Shown one piece after another: positions 10,481 to 28,800 of a stretch of 64,000 bases of DNA. A program made the position numbers and the translations under genes. The notes below the pieces were generated by a model. The model saw only the letters and a list, made by a program, of their open reading frames with translations. It was not told the origin of the DNA and did not search any database. This DNA is from Buxus sempervirens (taxonomy: Eukaryota; Streptophyta; Magnoliopsida; Buxales; Buxaceae): NCBI GenBank assembly GCA_947561395.2, contig OX387195.1:26675126-26739125 (forward strand). Reading direction: 5' to 3'. Within the stretch, counting starts at the first letter, position 1. Each line of letters begins with the position of its first letter.

Positions 10481-11363
10481 ATTAAGTAGAGGCTTCGATT
10501 GACGTGGCCAAAAGCTCCACGTAGCACAGTTTTATTGGACCAGCACGAACATGAACCAAAGCAAGCAACAATTGATGACGATGTTAACCCCGCACAATGG
10601 GGAAGATATCGTCTACTGCTGCTTGCTGTTGCTTTTCTTGCAGCCACCGTGAGATGCTGTTTTTTTAATAAAAAAAGGTTTTTTTAACATTTTCAAAAAA
10701 GAAAAAGCTGCAACCGTTAGATGTTAAATGTGTCAATATCTCAATCAAGCAGCAGTGACAGCTGCAATCAAACACAGTAGACGATTTCAAACCAGCACAA
10801 TTGTAATCTATGATTGGGTCTTCAATCTGAGTTGTAATATGTCTGCATTGGTCACTATTGTTGGAGTGGGATGACAGAGCATCACACTATTTTTTTTTCT
10901 TTGAGTAGAACACGTATATCTAACCATGGGATGCTCTAGGTGGTAGCATCCTACTCTAACAGCAGCCACCGAATGCAATGGGAAATTACAACGGAATTCA
11001 CCCCCTTCAATCTCGTTTTTCACAAGAGAGAAGATGTTCGAAAAGAAACATGGCAAAATCTCAAAAAAAGTGCAAACCTCACTTAGAGATAGAATCTTCA
11101 TTTTAAGTAAAATTTTCTCTCTAAAACAGCTATGTAAGTTGCTTGTGGGTCTTGTCCTTGGCTTTTACTCTTTTGGGGGATATAATCTCCTGCAATTTTT
11201 GCTTGCATTGCTTACTACATTAAACATTTATAACACTAAAAAAAACATTGGTCGTGGGATATTCAACGTGGCAGCATCTGACACTAGTAGCAATAAGCAA
11301 TGCTAGCAAACATTTTAGGTAATTTAATTCCCTCAATTTTGCATAGGAAATCGTGTGCACGAC
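10481..11363. other. Distal 5' flank of hydrolase copy 3
   Basis: No gene recognised. The part from about 10960 to 11160 matches 185-240 plus 715-825 upstream of copy 1 (GAATGCAATGGGAAATTACAAC; CAGCTATGTAAGTTGCTTG), which sets the 5' reach of the segmental duplication. Imperfect palindromes of the GAGATGCTGC type lie at 10644, 10713, 10924 and 11255. Confidence 0.5.
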
Positions 11364-12029
11364 TAGGGCTGTCAACGGGTCGGATACGGTCGGATATATG
11401 TATATTCATATTTGAATCCAAATGTTTTCGGATCTTAGATTTCAGATCCGTATTCAAACCACGGATCTAAATCTTATATTCGAATTCGCCAATTTCGGAT
11501 TCGGATCGAATTCGGATCGGATTCGGATTGAAGTCAGAGAGGGATTTAAATGAGAAATGGGTTTGAACTTCAAATTTGAAGCACCACGCAATAGTAGGTA
11601 TTGAGCGACTAACAAAAAAAACCGTACCCCGGAACTTAGAACAACCGGCTTGTTCTGGACAATGGAATTTCAGAGCAAAAAAGGTTTCAAAATAGGAGGT
11701 TTTGGATTAAATAAGGATGTATTAATTCATATTTGTCTTATACTATGACATTAAATCAATGAATATTATATGAAACCTTCATTCTTTCTATACTAATATA
11801 TAAAAAGACTTTAAAAGGCCTAAAAAAACATAATATATATACAAAAATAAACGGTCGAATCTTTTATCGGGTCGAATATGTGCAATACCATATTTGAATC
11901 CAAATATAATCGGATTCGGATAATCGGATCTTATTCGGATAATCGGATCTAAAGCTAAGATCCATATTCGGATAATCGGGTCGAATTCGGATCGGATTCG
12001 GATCTTTATTCGACCCATTGACAGCCCTA
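11364..12029. mobile_element. Non-autonomous hAT-like element, 666 bp
   Basis: Terminal inverted repeats start TAGGGCTGTCAACGGGTCG and end CGACCCATTGACAGCCCTA. They are flanked by a perfect 8-bp direct repeat TGCACGAC (11356-11363 and 12030-12037), the size made by hAT transposases. The interior has no transposase frame; it is rich in GGATTCGGAT-type words in both orientations. It is absent from the matching flank of copy 1. An element with both ends and duplication intact but no coding capacity is best called a hAT MITE-like relic. Confidence 0.8.
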
Positions 12030-12408
12030 TGCACGACTACTGCATTGACCATTACAATCTGGGCATTCAATTTTAAAAAAGGAAATGTCAACTTATTGGT
12101 GCATCCATTTGTTTGTTAGGAAGAGAGCATGGCAGAGGCTGTATTGTCTAAAGTAATATTCTCGAAGTGCAGCAAGATACATGGGATCGTAGGTCCAACA
12201 AATAAAAATATATTTTAACTTGAGGGCCCACCAGACCACATATTTTGCCATCGGATGATTTAAAGGAATTTTGATACACCAAGAAGCATAAAGTTGGGGG
12301 CCCCACAAATAAAAAACTTTTAACTTGGAGGTCCGTCCAAAAGCCATGTATCTTGCTGTCTTGGATCATATTAGGAAATCCTGAATTTTGCCACGTCACC
12401 TCGTACCT
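12030..12408. other. Proximal 5' flank of hydrolase copy 3
   Basis: Non-coding sequence between the hAT element and the TATA box. It shares the phrases GGTCCAACAAATAAAAATAT and CCCCACAAATAAAAAAC with the copy 2 flank. In copy 1 the corresponding stretch is deleted. Confidence 0.4.
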
Positions 12409-12415
12409 TATAAAT
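12409..12415 (+). promoter_or_regulatory. TATA box of hydrolase copy 3
   Basis: TATAAAT followed by TGGAGTTCCTGGCGTCC, about 90 bp before the ATG at 12500. A CCACGTCACC word lies just upstream. Position and context are conserved with copy 2. Confidence 0.5.
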
Positions 12416-12499
12416 TGGAGTTCCTGGCGTCCAAAGGTCTCATCGGTCATCGCCTTTTGGTTTACGATCTTTTGTCTCTTCATTCTCGTTCGAGCAGAA

Positions 12500-14815
12500 A
12501 TGTCTTACACCATGCCTGCGAGATTGCAATGTCAGGGGCTGCAGCTGCACTCATGGGGTCCTGCGACCTTCCTCTCTTTAGTCGCCAAAACTGTCATCGT
12601 CCTTCCTTGCTTCTTGCTACTGATTGCTTCAACAATGACAACTGCAACAGGTGAGTTTGTGTCCTTATTCAATGGCAACTGCAACAAGCGGTTTGGTAGA
12701 AACCTACAGTGTCTCTTACATCATTAATCACATGGTGCCAAGGACTTAATATTTTGTTTTTTTTTTTTTTTTTTGTTACCATCTCTGTGGAAGTGGCAGG
12801 CCATCAGTGCACTCAGAACCCACCATCCCTCTGCTCAAGCTTTGGGGAAGGGTCTGTTGAAGAAATTGGAGGCCTCAAATGCTATGTTATTGGCTCTCCT
12901 GACTCAAAGAAGGGAATCCTTCTTGCTTCTGATATTTTTGGTAATTCCCACTTCGAATTTTCCTCTTTTAATGGAATCTCTGTGATTTATGTGGTGAAAA
13001 TGCTTCATCTAAGAGCTGTTGATATTGGGATCTGCTGACATCCATTTGTTCTTAGAATTGTTTGAACAACCTCTCATGTCTGTTGCTTTGGTTTAATCTC
13101 ATGTTTTTGAGGCATTAGGGAATATCTTTGAAATTTCTTTATGGGCTTTTGAATTGTGAGGTCCTGATATTGGTTTTGTTTAGCTGGAACAGGATTAAGC
13201 TTGAGCTGAAAATTGATAAATGTGAATGCTTGGATTTTTTGTAGCTTATTTTGTTTATCTTCCATCTTTCACAACACTTGTCATCATTTTTTAATCTTAC
13301 ATTTCACTTGATTTTTTGCAGGATATGAAGTACCCCACTTCAGGTATGGCAAGCTCTTGACTCTCACCTGCTTTAAGAAGACCCTGATAAGCAATAAAGC
13401 TTTTGTTCATCACATTTGCTAGACTATACAAGTCAAGTGGCATATCAAAAAGAAATTACTTTTCATTTTCTTAATCACTGCATATGCATTAAACTGATTG
13501 CAATTATGGTAACTAATATCAGTAGCTCTGTCTTATGAAGGAAAATTGCAGACAAAGTTGCTGCTGCTGGATTCTATGTTGTCGTTCCTGACTACCACCG
13601 TAATGATCCATACGTCTCTGATAACCCCAAGAGGCCTATGGAAGTTTGGCTAAAATCTCATGATCCGGTTGGTTCCCTATCTTACCAATATAGGCTTCAA
13701 GTTTTCTGAACCATTAATGGTGAATTATGTCTTTCTAGAAAATCATCTCTGACAAGGCAATTTTAAAGATAAATAATGTCCTGCATTCTGCATTGTTCTA
13801 CCCTATGTGTGATATACTTGATTTCTGCTCCAGTTGAACTTCTGGCGCCTTATGGGCTTGATAAATATGTTGTTTCATTCTTCCTACTAATCAATTGTGA
13901 TATGCTGGCTACCATCATTTAAGATTCTGTTCATCCAAAGCTTTCTTAGTTTCTTTTACATGATCATGATGAACTTAAGCATCTGTTTCCTGGTTACTCT
14001 TTTTAATGCAGGTTAAAGGATTTGCAGACTCAAAACCAATCATTGCAGCTTTCAAAAGTAAAGGCATAACTGCAATTGGGGCTGGTGGATTTTGCTGGGG
14101 TGGTGAGATTTCTGTCATTTTTCATCTTTTAAGACATGAAAATTTTCATACTCTGGATCATTCTTCTCTTCACATTTCCTGTCCCCAATGTGACAACAAC
14201 AGTGATCCTTCATCCCAACTGTGGCTTATAAAACTACACTATATACTTCTATAAACTACTTTAAATCTGGTGCGGAATATGACTATTGAATTGTTATCAG
14301 CCAAGTTGGTTGTAGAACTTGCAAAAAAGGACTATATCCAAGCTGCAGTGCTGTTACATCCTTCCTTCATCACTGTAGATGACATCAGGGGTACTACTTA
14401 CATCCTCATTTTTCGTCAAGTTTGCTATATTCACCATGGTTTCTGTCTTTAATCCTGTATTGGTTCTGTTGTATGAGTAATTTTTTTACCTGTTCAATTC
14501 TCAGGGATTAACAAGCCCATTGAAATACTGGGAGCCGAGTATGCCAAGTTTTCTCCACCAAAGGTCTTGAAGCAGTTTAAAGAAACTCTATCTTCCAAAA
14601 CTGTAAGAATTCTTCAAAACTTAAAACTTAAAACTTCCCTTTCAGTGGAAATGACTGATGTTGGCTTCCCACAGGTTGACAGCAAAGTGAAGATATTCCA
14701 TGGGACCTCTCATGGATGGACCACGATTTATAACGTCACAGATAAAGTTGCAGTTAGGCGTGCTGAAAGGGCTCATCGGAGTATGCTGAAATGGTTTACC
14801 AAACATGTTAAGTGA
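12500..14815 (+). CDS. Secreted dienelactone hydrolase-like protein, tandem copy 3
   Basis: Exons 12500-12650, 12800-12940, 13322-13343, 13541-13667, 14012-14102, 14301-14390, 14505-14602 and 14675-14815 total 861 nt, encoding 286 residues. Exon 1 codes an N-terminal signal with the hydrophobic core TVIVLPCFLLLIAS; an in-frame ATG at 12512 is an alternative start. Mature-like sequence begins GHQCTQNPP, as in secreted plant members of the family. The nucleophile Cys175 (GFCWG) and His253 (SHGW) are present. The acid position is Ala221 (GAEYAKFSPP), where copy 2 and the maize enzyme have Asp. All splice sites are standard and the frame is intact, so the gene is probably expressed, but normal triad catalysis is doubtful. 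Location is inferred to be the apoplast or secretory pathway. The substrate is not predictable. Confidence 0.85.
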
Positions 14816-15190
14816 GAAAAATAATCTGAAAGCAGTGGCCTTTGCTGCTATTAAACTATTGTTATCAGTGATCACAGCTTGGAGGAAATAAACTGATTAT
14901 TATCAACAAACTTGTAGTCCACTGTGACTTGAATGGATTGATGAAATAAACTGATTATTACCAGCAAATGGATTTGAGAACATTTGTGTTTCTTAGCTTC
15001 ATTTCTTGCATTGGAAACTTAAATTGTACAAGGAACACCAGTTGTCGTCCCATTCTTTTAATGGGGTTGGAGAGTCAATCAAGAGCATATTCTTGTTAAT
15101 TGTTTTAAAGGACAGGAGGAATGATAAGCTAGTAAGATGCACCATTAACTTTTAGGGTAACACATTTTTCCCCTGTGGCAACTAATTAAG
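14816..15190. other. 3' UTR and flank of hydrolase copy 3
   Basis: Matches the copy 1 flank after 3530 (GGAAATAAACTGATTATTATCA, CATTTCTTGCATTGGAAAC). The GAAATAAACTGATTATTA phrase occurs twice (14883, 14942). No separate gene. Confidence 0.5.
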
Positions 15191-15837
15191 GCTGCATTTG
15201 GCATTGCTTTTTTACTTTTGTTTTTTTACTTATTTAAACAAAATTTAGATTTTTGAAGCAATAAGCATGTTTTGTTAGTATTTACTTTTGTTTCTCATGA
15301 TGAAGCAAAAAGCAATCTAATTGCTTTTCTTGAGAAGCAAAATTTTCTTGCTTTTCATTTTTTGCTGCTTTTGCCTATTTCTTCTAATATTAACAACCAA
15401 CCCAAACCACTACTACTTCCAACCTACCCACCACCACCTCCACCCACCAACCCACCACCATGATTCACCTTCACTTCCCACCTTGGGCACTACCATTAAC
15501 ACCACCCACAACTACATCCCCGCCCACCATCACCACTACTACCACCCATCACTTACTCATCACCACCATCTTAATTACCTCAATTCCCATTATGGGCACC
15601 GCCATTAACACCACCCATCCACCATCATCGCCCACCCTCACCATAATAGTGATAATAATAGCAAAGAAGCAATTTTTATTTTTTTAATATCACCAAACAT
15701 GCTTTTTGGCTCTTCTACAGCAAAGCAAATGTGAACTAAACAGTTTTGTTTTATAAAAAAACATCATAGAAACAAAAGCTATCTAATTATTTTTCTTGCT
15801 TTTTGAAGAAATTTTTGAGAAGTAATACTAAACACAG
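15191..15837. repeat. Foldback element with CCA-rich centre
   Basis: The ends are imperfect inverted repeats: CTGCATTTGGCATTGCTTTT on the left, and on the right the reverse complement of CTGTGTTTAGTATTACTTCTC. The middle (15420-15650) is rich in CCACC, CACCA and ACCCA words; apparent frames there are low complexity. The copy 1 flank lacks it, so it inserted after the duplication. No clear target duplication was found, and the superfamily is unassigned. Confidence 0.4.
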
Positions 15838-16700
15838 ATAAGTTGGTGCGACAACTTTTCATATGCTCAATCGATGTGCTTTGTTAAGCCCAATCGGAAA
15901 CCAACCTGTAAAATTGTCACCCCTAAGTAAAATTGACTCATCATGTTATTGAGATGGTTGAGGAGCATGTCTAAGTCAACAAGATCATGTTACAAACTGT
16001 TCAAATGTTTGTAATTTATTGATAAAACATAGAAATTAATTAATATATATTTTTTATACGAGGTATATGTTAAAAAAAAAAAAAAAAGAGTGTGCCAATG
16101 GGAAGTTTGGTGCGGATTAAACTAAAATCTAATCGGCCCTAACGAGATTTATGAATTATGAAATACCAAGTAATTATTAGATACTAGTAAGGCAAGTTAA
16201 TAAATTAGTCTATCTCGTTCAACCCTAATTGGGTTGAAATCGTATGCTTCTACCTCCTATAGAATGCGATGCTACTTGAGTGAAATGCGGTAGTGCTTTA
16301 TCTTAATTGGATGCAAAATTGGAAGATTATACAGAAGCAAATCATCTGTCATGCTTCCCTGATGTAGCCATGAGATGCTGCCATGTGGAGCATTTCATGG
16401 CCAATTTTTTTCCATGTGGGGTCCACTTAAAACGTTTATAACATTCAAATAAGACTGACCGTAAGATGCTCCGTGTGACAGTATCTCACGGTCACATCAA
16501 GAAGCAAACGAGAAAAACATTGAACGATTCTCTGCGGGGCAACGTTCGTGCGTCTTCTTTACGTTGGTGCGTTTTATTTTGTACGTGGTAGGGATACAGA
16601 ATGCGATTCACCCCTTCGTACACTCGAAGCGCCGTGGAGTCAAAATTATCCGACAGGAGGAAGAATTGATTCTCAGTGATACTTTTTAGAAATCATTTAT
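15838..16700. other. Duplicated 3' flank corresponding to 3.8-4.9 kb
   Basis: Shares order and wording with 3816-4930 but has gaps. Two good palindromes lie here, at 16367-16401 (arms GCCATGAGATGCT) and 16456-16492 (arms GACCGTAAGATGCT). No gene. Confidence 0.5.
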
Positions 16701-17520
16701 ATCCGGTCACGTAATTCCTGATAATTTAGAAATAATTAAATCGTTTTTCGGTTTTTGTGTTTTTTTTTTGGCCTTCGTTTCGTACAATTAAAACTACCTT
16801 TTACCGGTCTTTTTGCACTACTGTATATCAGAGGAAAAACTGGGATTCTGTACTGTAGATCAATGGCTTGACAGCAACAGCGATCGGCAGATTTGAGATT
16901 ATCGCCTGATTTTGCTGGTTTTAGCGGAAAAAGTTAGAGCCGACATCTTGTTTTGATCTGGAATCTTTCGGTTCCAGCTATATGTAGCTTTAAATTAAGT
17001 GATGTCTGCCTGATGGTCGTCACAAGAATTTCGTTTTTAGTCGTTGTTTCTCGGAGTTTTCCGCCAAAATTAGAGATTCTTCTCATTTGATCTGAGATTA
17101 TTTACAGTTAGGTGTGTTGTCTCTCTTCTCGATCTTCAGATGCATATGTTCTATTGTTAAATTTTGGGTTTGCTTTCTTTGGATCGCTGGCGTAGTGTTT
17201 TCAGCTCGTTTTGGTAGAAAGGACCTGGAATTAACCGTGTTAGTATCAAGACCTCTGGGCGTTATCAGTCGGAATAAGTCGCGAATCGAGGATTTTGGAT
17301 CAACTTTGATGTTAATTGACTGTTGATTTCAACAATTCTGTCTAATTGTGAGTTTTAAATTCGGTTTACTGTATTCTAATACTTTTTTATCTGACTGTTT
17401 TACTCTTATTTTAGTTTGAGTGTAAATTTAAGGTTCAATTAATATCTTTTCATTTCTTTATTCAGGGCCGTGCTTTATCTGATTCCCTGTTTTGGAGAGT
17501 TTTGAGGCTTTCTTGCTCAG
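16701..17520 (+). other. 5' leader and promoter region of the MPK16-like gene
   Basis: From about 16840 the sequence looks like a transcribed leader with a likely 5'-UTR intron: an acceptor TTATTCAG precedes GGCCGTGCTTTATC at 17467, close to the ATG. The transcription start and the donor site cannot be fixed from sequence alone. Confidence 0.4.
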
Positions 17521-24563
<7,043 letters not shown>

Positions 24564-25834
24564 TGGCTTTTGTGTTTGTCGGGAATCTCGGCTGCTCAAC
24601 ATTAACATTCTAGCTTAATTGACAGAGTCGTTAACCTTGCAGTTTGTGTTGCCCAGTCAACTGTCAAATGCCAACTGCAACTTGAATGTGAGATGGGAAG
24701 AAATTGCTTTCCAAAAATTTTGCCGGTGCTTGTTTGTCATCACCAGAGCTTGAAATGGGAAAGTAATCTGAACAGTTGGTTTCTTCAGCTGGGGCATAGA
24801 TTTCTGATATGAATTATAGATAGGGACTGCTGCAGGGATCCCATGACCATCACGCTGCTGCTGTTAACTTTCCTGTCATGGAAGAGAAGAGAAAAGAAGT
24901 AAAAAATAATAATAATAAAGCCAGACAGCACGGGTGATGAGAGAGGATCCATTTACTAGTCTATTTTTTTTTTTTTTTGTCTTTTTCACTGAACATTATG
25001 TAGGAAGTAGAAGCTCTAACTCCAGCTATGTTTCCAATTTTCTCCTCTTTTATTTTTCTTCTTTTTGGTTCTTTTAATTCCCTGTATTGGTTGGTTTTAT
25101 GCATGGTTTATTCTATTTTTAGGTTTCTTTCTCTTTGTCCCTTCATCTCTAAATAAAAATCTTCTTTGTTTGATTGAAAATCGTGTATTTTATGGTGCAA
25201 ATCTGCCGACTCCATTTTGAAGTGTTGATCTTGATTTCATTATCTCTAAGCATGGCTTTTTTCAAGAAGACTAATGTTACTAACTTGGCCCAATCCACAG
25301 GTATCCTAACCCCTCCTTTGGGTGGGAGATTTCTGCTGTTGCTAGCATTCTTATGACTTTGAAACTCCTTCTGAGGTGTATTGTTAATTTCTTCAATCGC
25401 GTTGACTGGGGAGAACTAGTCATAGGCAAAGGCCCCTTGCATTTGAATCCCACTGTATCTGCTCAATATACTGCTCGTTGACAAATACAATCAGATATCT
25501 AATAAAAAGATTTATAAGAGATAACAAAGAAATATTTCTAATCTCAGAGATAAATATTAGTCCAAAGGAAATTTGTGATAATATAAATTAGAATCATCGA
25601 AAAAAAAATGGCAGATATTAGAAGGGAAGAAATACCTGATTAATGGGTAAATGACACTAATTGATAAAAAGTAGTTTTCCAAGAAGGAACTTGCACAAGA
25701 ACCACTAATTTTACATCTCTTACAAAACTAAAAATGTGAGAAAACAATTGGAAAAATGTTTCTAATTCTACAAAGAGCTTTCCTCTCTTTCCATTTCTTG
25801 TTACCCGTTGTATACAGAGAAACTTGAGAAGCTG
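24564..25834. other. Convergent 3' regions of the MPK16-like and BPM genes
   Basis: The 3' UTRs of two convergent genes. AATAAA-like signals occur (for example AATAATAATAAAG near 24910 and AAATAAAAATC near 25150). A short echo of the last MPK16 exon (AATCCCACTGTATCTGCTCA) reappears at 25446, matching 24377, which suggests a small local duplication. No separate gene. Confidence 0.5.
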
Positions 25835-28800
25835 CTATTGCCTTGTCCTTTGCTTCACTCGCCTTCCATTCACATTGATAACATCAAGAATAGGTTCATT
25901 TCCATCTCTGCTGGTTATTACAGGGTGCTCGCCAACCCTGGCTATGTACTCCAACAGTTCGGTCAGGACTGAAGGGCATCTTTCCCTCAGATGTTCAAAA
26001 CCATCTGTTTGCATCACAGCTGAAAACAGCAACATAACAGTCTTCTCCATTAAAGATGTCGCCATGATAGAATTCATGGAGAAAATATAAGGCCACTGAA
26101 ATTGGCATACATTTATAGGCCCCCAAAAAAAACACAAATTCAAATACAAACACAAAAATAAAAACAAAAAGATCCTATATCTAAATGATCTCTTCAATTG
26201 ATATCAACGGGTGATAACCCAATGCAGGACCCACCAAAGCCATCAATCAACCAACTGTACATTCCCTTTGAAACAGACTTCAAAAAGCTCCCACTACAAT
26301 TTTTATATAGGTACCCCATTGGGTGCCCCATATAAATCCTCCTCTCTTGGGGTCAAGATAAATAGAAAGGATATAAAGAAAGTTTAGTGCGTGAAAGACC
26401 ATATATTTTCCAGAAGGGAGAAAATTGAATTTGCTCCGAAATTCTATATTTGATTATCCTAAATGCTTCATATTGATTCTTTTTCTTAAGATGCCTGTAA
26501 ACACATTGGATTGTATTAAACACTGAAATTTCCATGGAGCTATATCTCACTCATGGTTCAAAGTATCGTATCGACGTGCCGTATCGGACGATCCAAAAAT
26601 GGAAACGTATCGAGGATACGCACGGATACGCACGGATACACACTAAAACGGTGGATACGCATAAAAGATGGTGGATACATGAAACAAAACATATCTTGAT
26701 AGAAAGATAAGTCAAAAATATAACAAATAAACATGTTTCTGACATCATAGGTCTACACAAAGAATATTGATGTATTATGGAAACAAATCAACATATATAC
26801 AAAAAAACTAAGAAATTTAATAAAAAATAAATAAAAGTCATAATATGCTAAATAAACAAATAAATAGAGTAAGAAAGGTTATTGTGCATACCAATTTAAA
26901 ATTTAATATTAGAGTAATAATTATGATATATTATTATTAATAATTTCAAGGAATATATTATTAATAATAAATTTATATATACGTGTTTGTAAATAATAAA
27001 AAAATATTTTTTACAATTATTTATGTAGATTAAATATAATTATCTAATACTATATTATATATGTGTGTACGCAAGAATAAAATTTGTATAACTTTTTACC
27101 ATTCAAATATTTTTTTTGTATATAAAATATAATTTTCTAATATTATATATATATACATATATTTATAATTTTTTAATTATTTTATATATATTTATAATTA
27201 ATTTTGTCTTTATATATAAAATATTACATTTAATATAGAAAACATTTTTATGAGTATAGAAAACATTTTTCAAGTCGACTTGAAGTCTGACTTGTATAAA
27301 AAACATTTTTATAAGTTTTATAAAAGTCGACTTGTAAACAGAGGAGGAGAAGTCGACTTCACAAGTTTTATAGAAGTCGACTTGTAAACAGAGGAGAAGT
27401 CGACTTGTAAACAGAGGAGGAGAAGTCGACTTCACAAGTTTTATAGAAGTCGACTTGTAAACAGAGGAGGAGAAGTCGACTTCAAGTCGAATGGAAAGAG
27501 AGAAGTGGTGACTCCATTCGAAGAGGAGAAGTGGCGACTCCATTCGAGGAAACAGAGGAGGCGAACGCGGCAAAACCAGGTACACCACCATCCCTCTGCT
27601 CTCTCTCTCTCTCTCCCTCCGTTACGCTCTCTCTCCCTCTTCTCCCTCTTCTGCTGTCTTTCTCTCTTTCTCTCGCTGTCTCTCGCTCTCTCTCTCTCGT
27701 TCCCTTTCTCTCGCTGTCGCTCGTTCTCTCTCTGTCTCTAGCTCTCTCTCTCTCCCTCTCTGTCTCTCGCTATCTCTCGTTTCCTTTCTCTCGCCCTCGC
27801 TCTCGCTCGCTCTCTCTCGCTGTCTGTCTCCTCCTCTCCCTCTCTGTCTCTTGCTCTCTCTCGCTCTCTCTCGGTCTCCCTCCCTTTCTCTCACTCTCTG
27901 TCTCTCGCTCTGTCTCTCCCGTTCTCTTTCCCTTGCTCTCTGTCTCGTCATTATCTTGTTTTAACACTGTATCGAGCGATACACGAAACTGTATGGTGTA
28001 TTGTGCCGTTAGGCACGATACACGAAACGTATCGTGCGTATCGCACGATACGGCACGATACTTCGAACCATGATCTCACTTTGACTGGTATTACTACTTT
28101 ATAGTTGTATTTTTTATAACACTCCTTTATAGTTGTCAACTAATTTAGTTGGGAATCTTCACACTCAATGCGCAAAAGTTTTAAGTTAGTAGAATAACAA
28201 TTTACCATTCTTCTGAGAGATCACAGTACTACCTTCTTCTTTTTAAAAAAACAAATTGTTAAGTAATACAAGTGTAATAAAAAGGGAAAAGAGCAAGTGT
28301 ACCTCTCAGATTGTCAGGCAAAGCAACAAATTTGAGACAAACTGCTTTCAGATGGAAACAGTGGTGCTGTTCTGCCAAGGCTAAAGTAGTTGCCGCAGTA
28401 TTTATGGTGACATCTTCACAGAGCCTGGCTTCACAGAGCAACCTTAGCCTCTCAAGTCCATATCTGTCTGCTGCTACTAACAAATGCTGAGTCATCAATG
28501 TGGAAGCCCGTTTTGAGTTTAAACCAGTAAGGGCCCACATGTCAGGGAGAGCATCCCAGTATATGAAATGGAGTAAGGCCTGAAAAATGCACGAACAGGG
28601 GAAGAAAAATAAGTGGAAAAGTCAGAGTTATGCAAAATTTACTTCCAATTGTTATAAAGTCAATTGGACTTCAATAGAAACTCCAAAGTTGCTTAGAAGA
28701 AAAGAAAAATCAAACCAAGAGGCACAGCATTATCACAAATGCTTAATATCAACATTAATTTAAATGGTAATATGTTTTGTTACATACAGAGTGACATCTA

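Larger units (their letters stand above)
26552..28072. mobile_element. Non-autonomous hAT-like element in last BPM intron, 1521 bp
   Basis: The left end CATGGTTCAAAGTATCG and the right end CGATACTTCGAACCATG are near-perfect inverted repeats continuing into TGCCGTATCG/CGATACGGCA. They are flanked by a perfect 8-bp direct repeat ATCTCACT (26544-26551 and 28073-28080). The inside holds AT-rich DNA, an array of AAGTCGACTT palindromes (27270-27490) and a CT microsatellite (27595-27950). There is no transposase frame. A complete element with an 8-bp duplication is most like the hAT superfamily. Confidence 0.75.

Noticed and set aside
15272-15687. Pro/His/Thr-rich frames near 15.3-15.7 kb as secreted peptide genes
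   Set aside because: They are translations of a CCA/CAC-rich simple-sequence core inside a foldback element.
27531-28073. Long open frames on both strands over the CT tract
   Set aside because: Translations are Leu/Ser/Arg/Glu low-complexity products of a microsatellite and change with repeat length; no protein domain.
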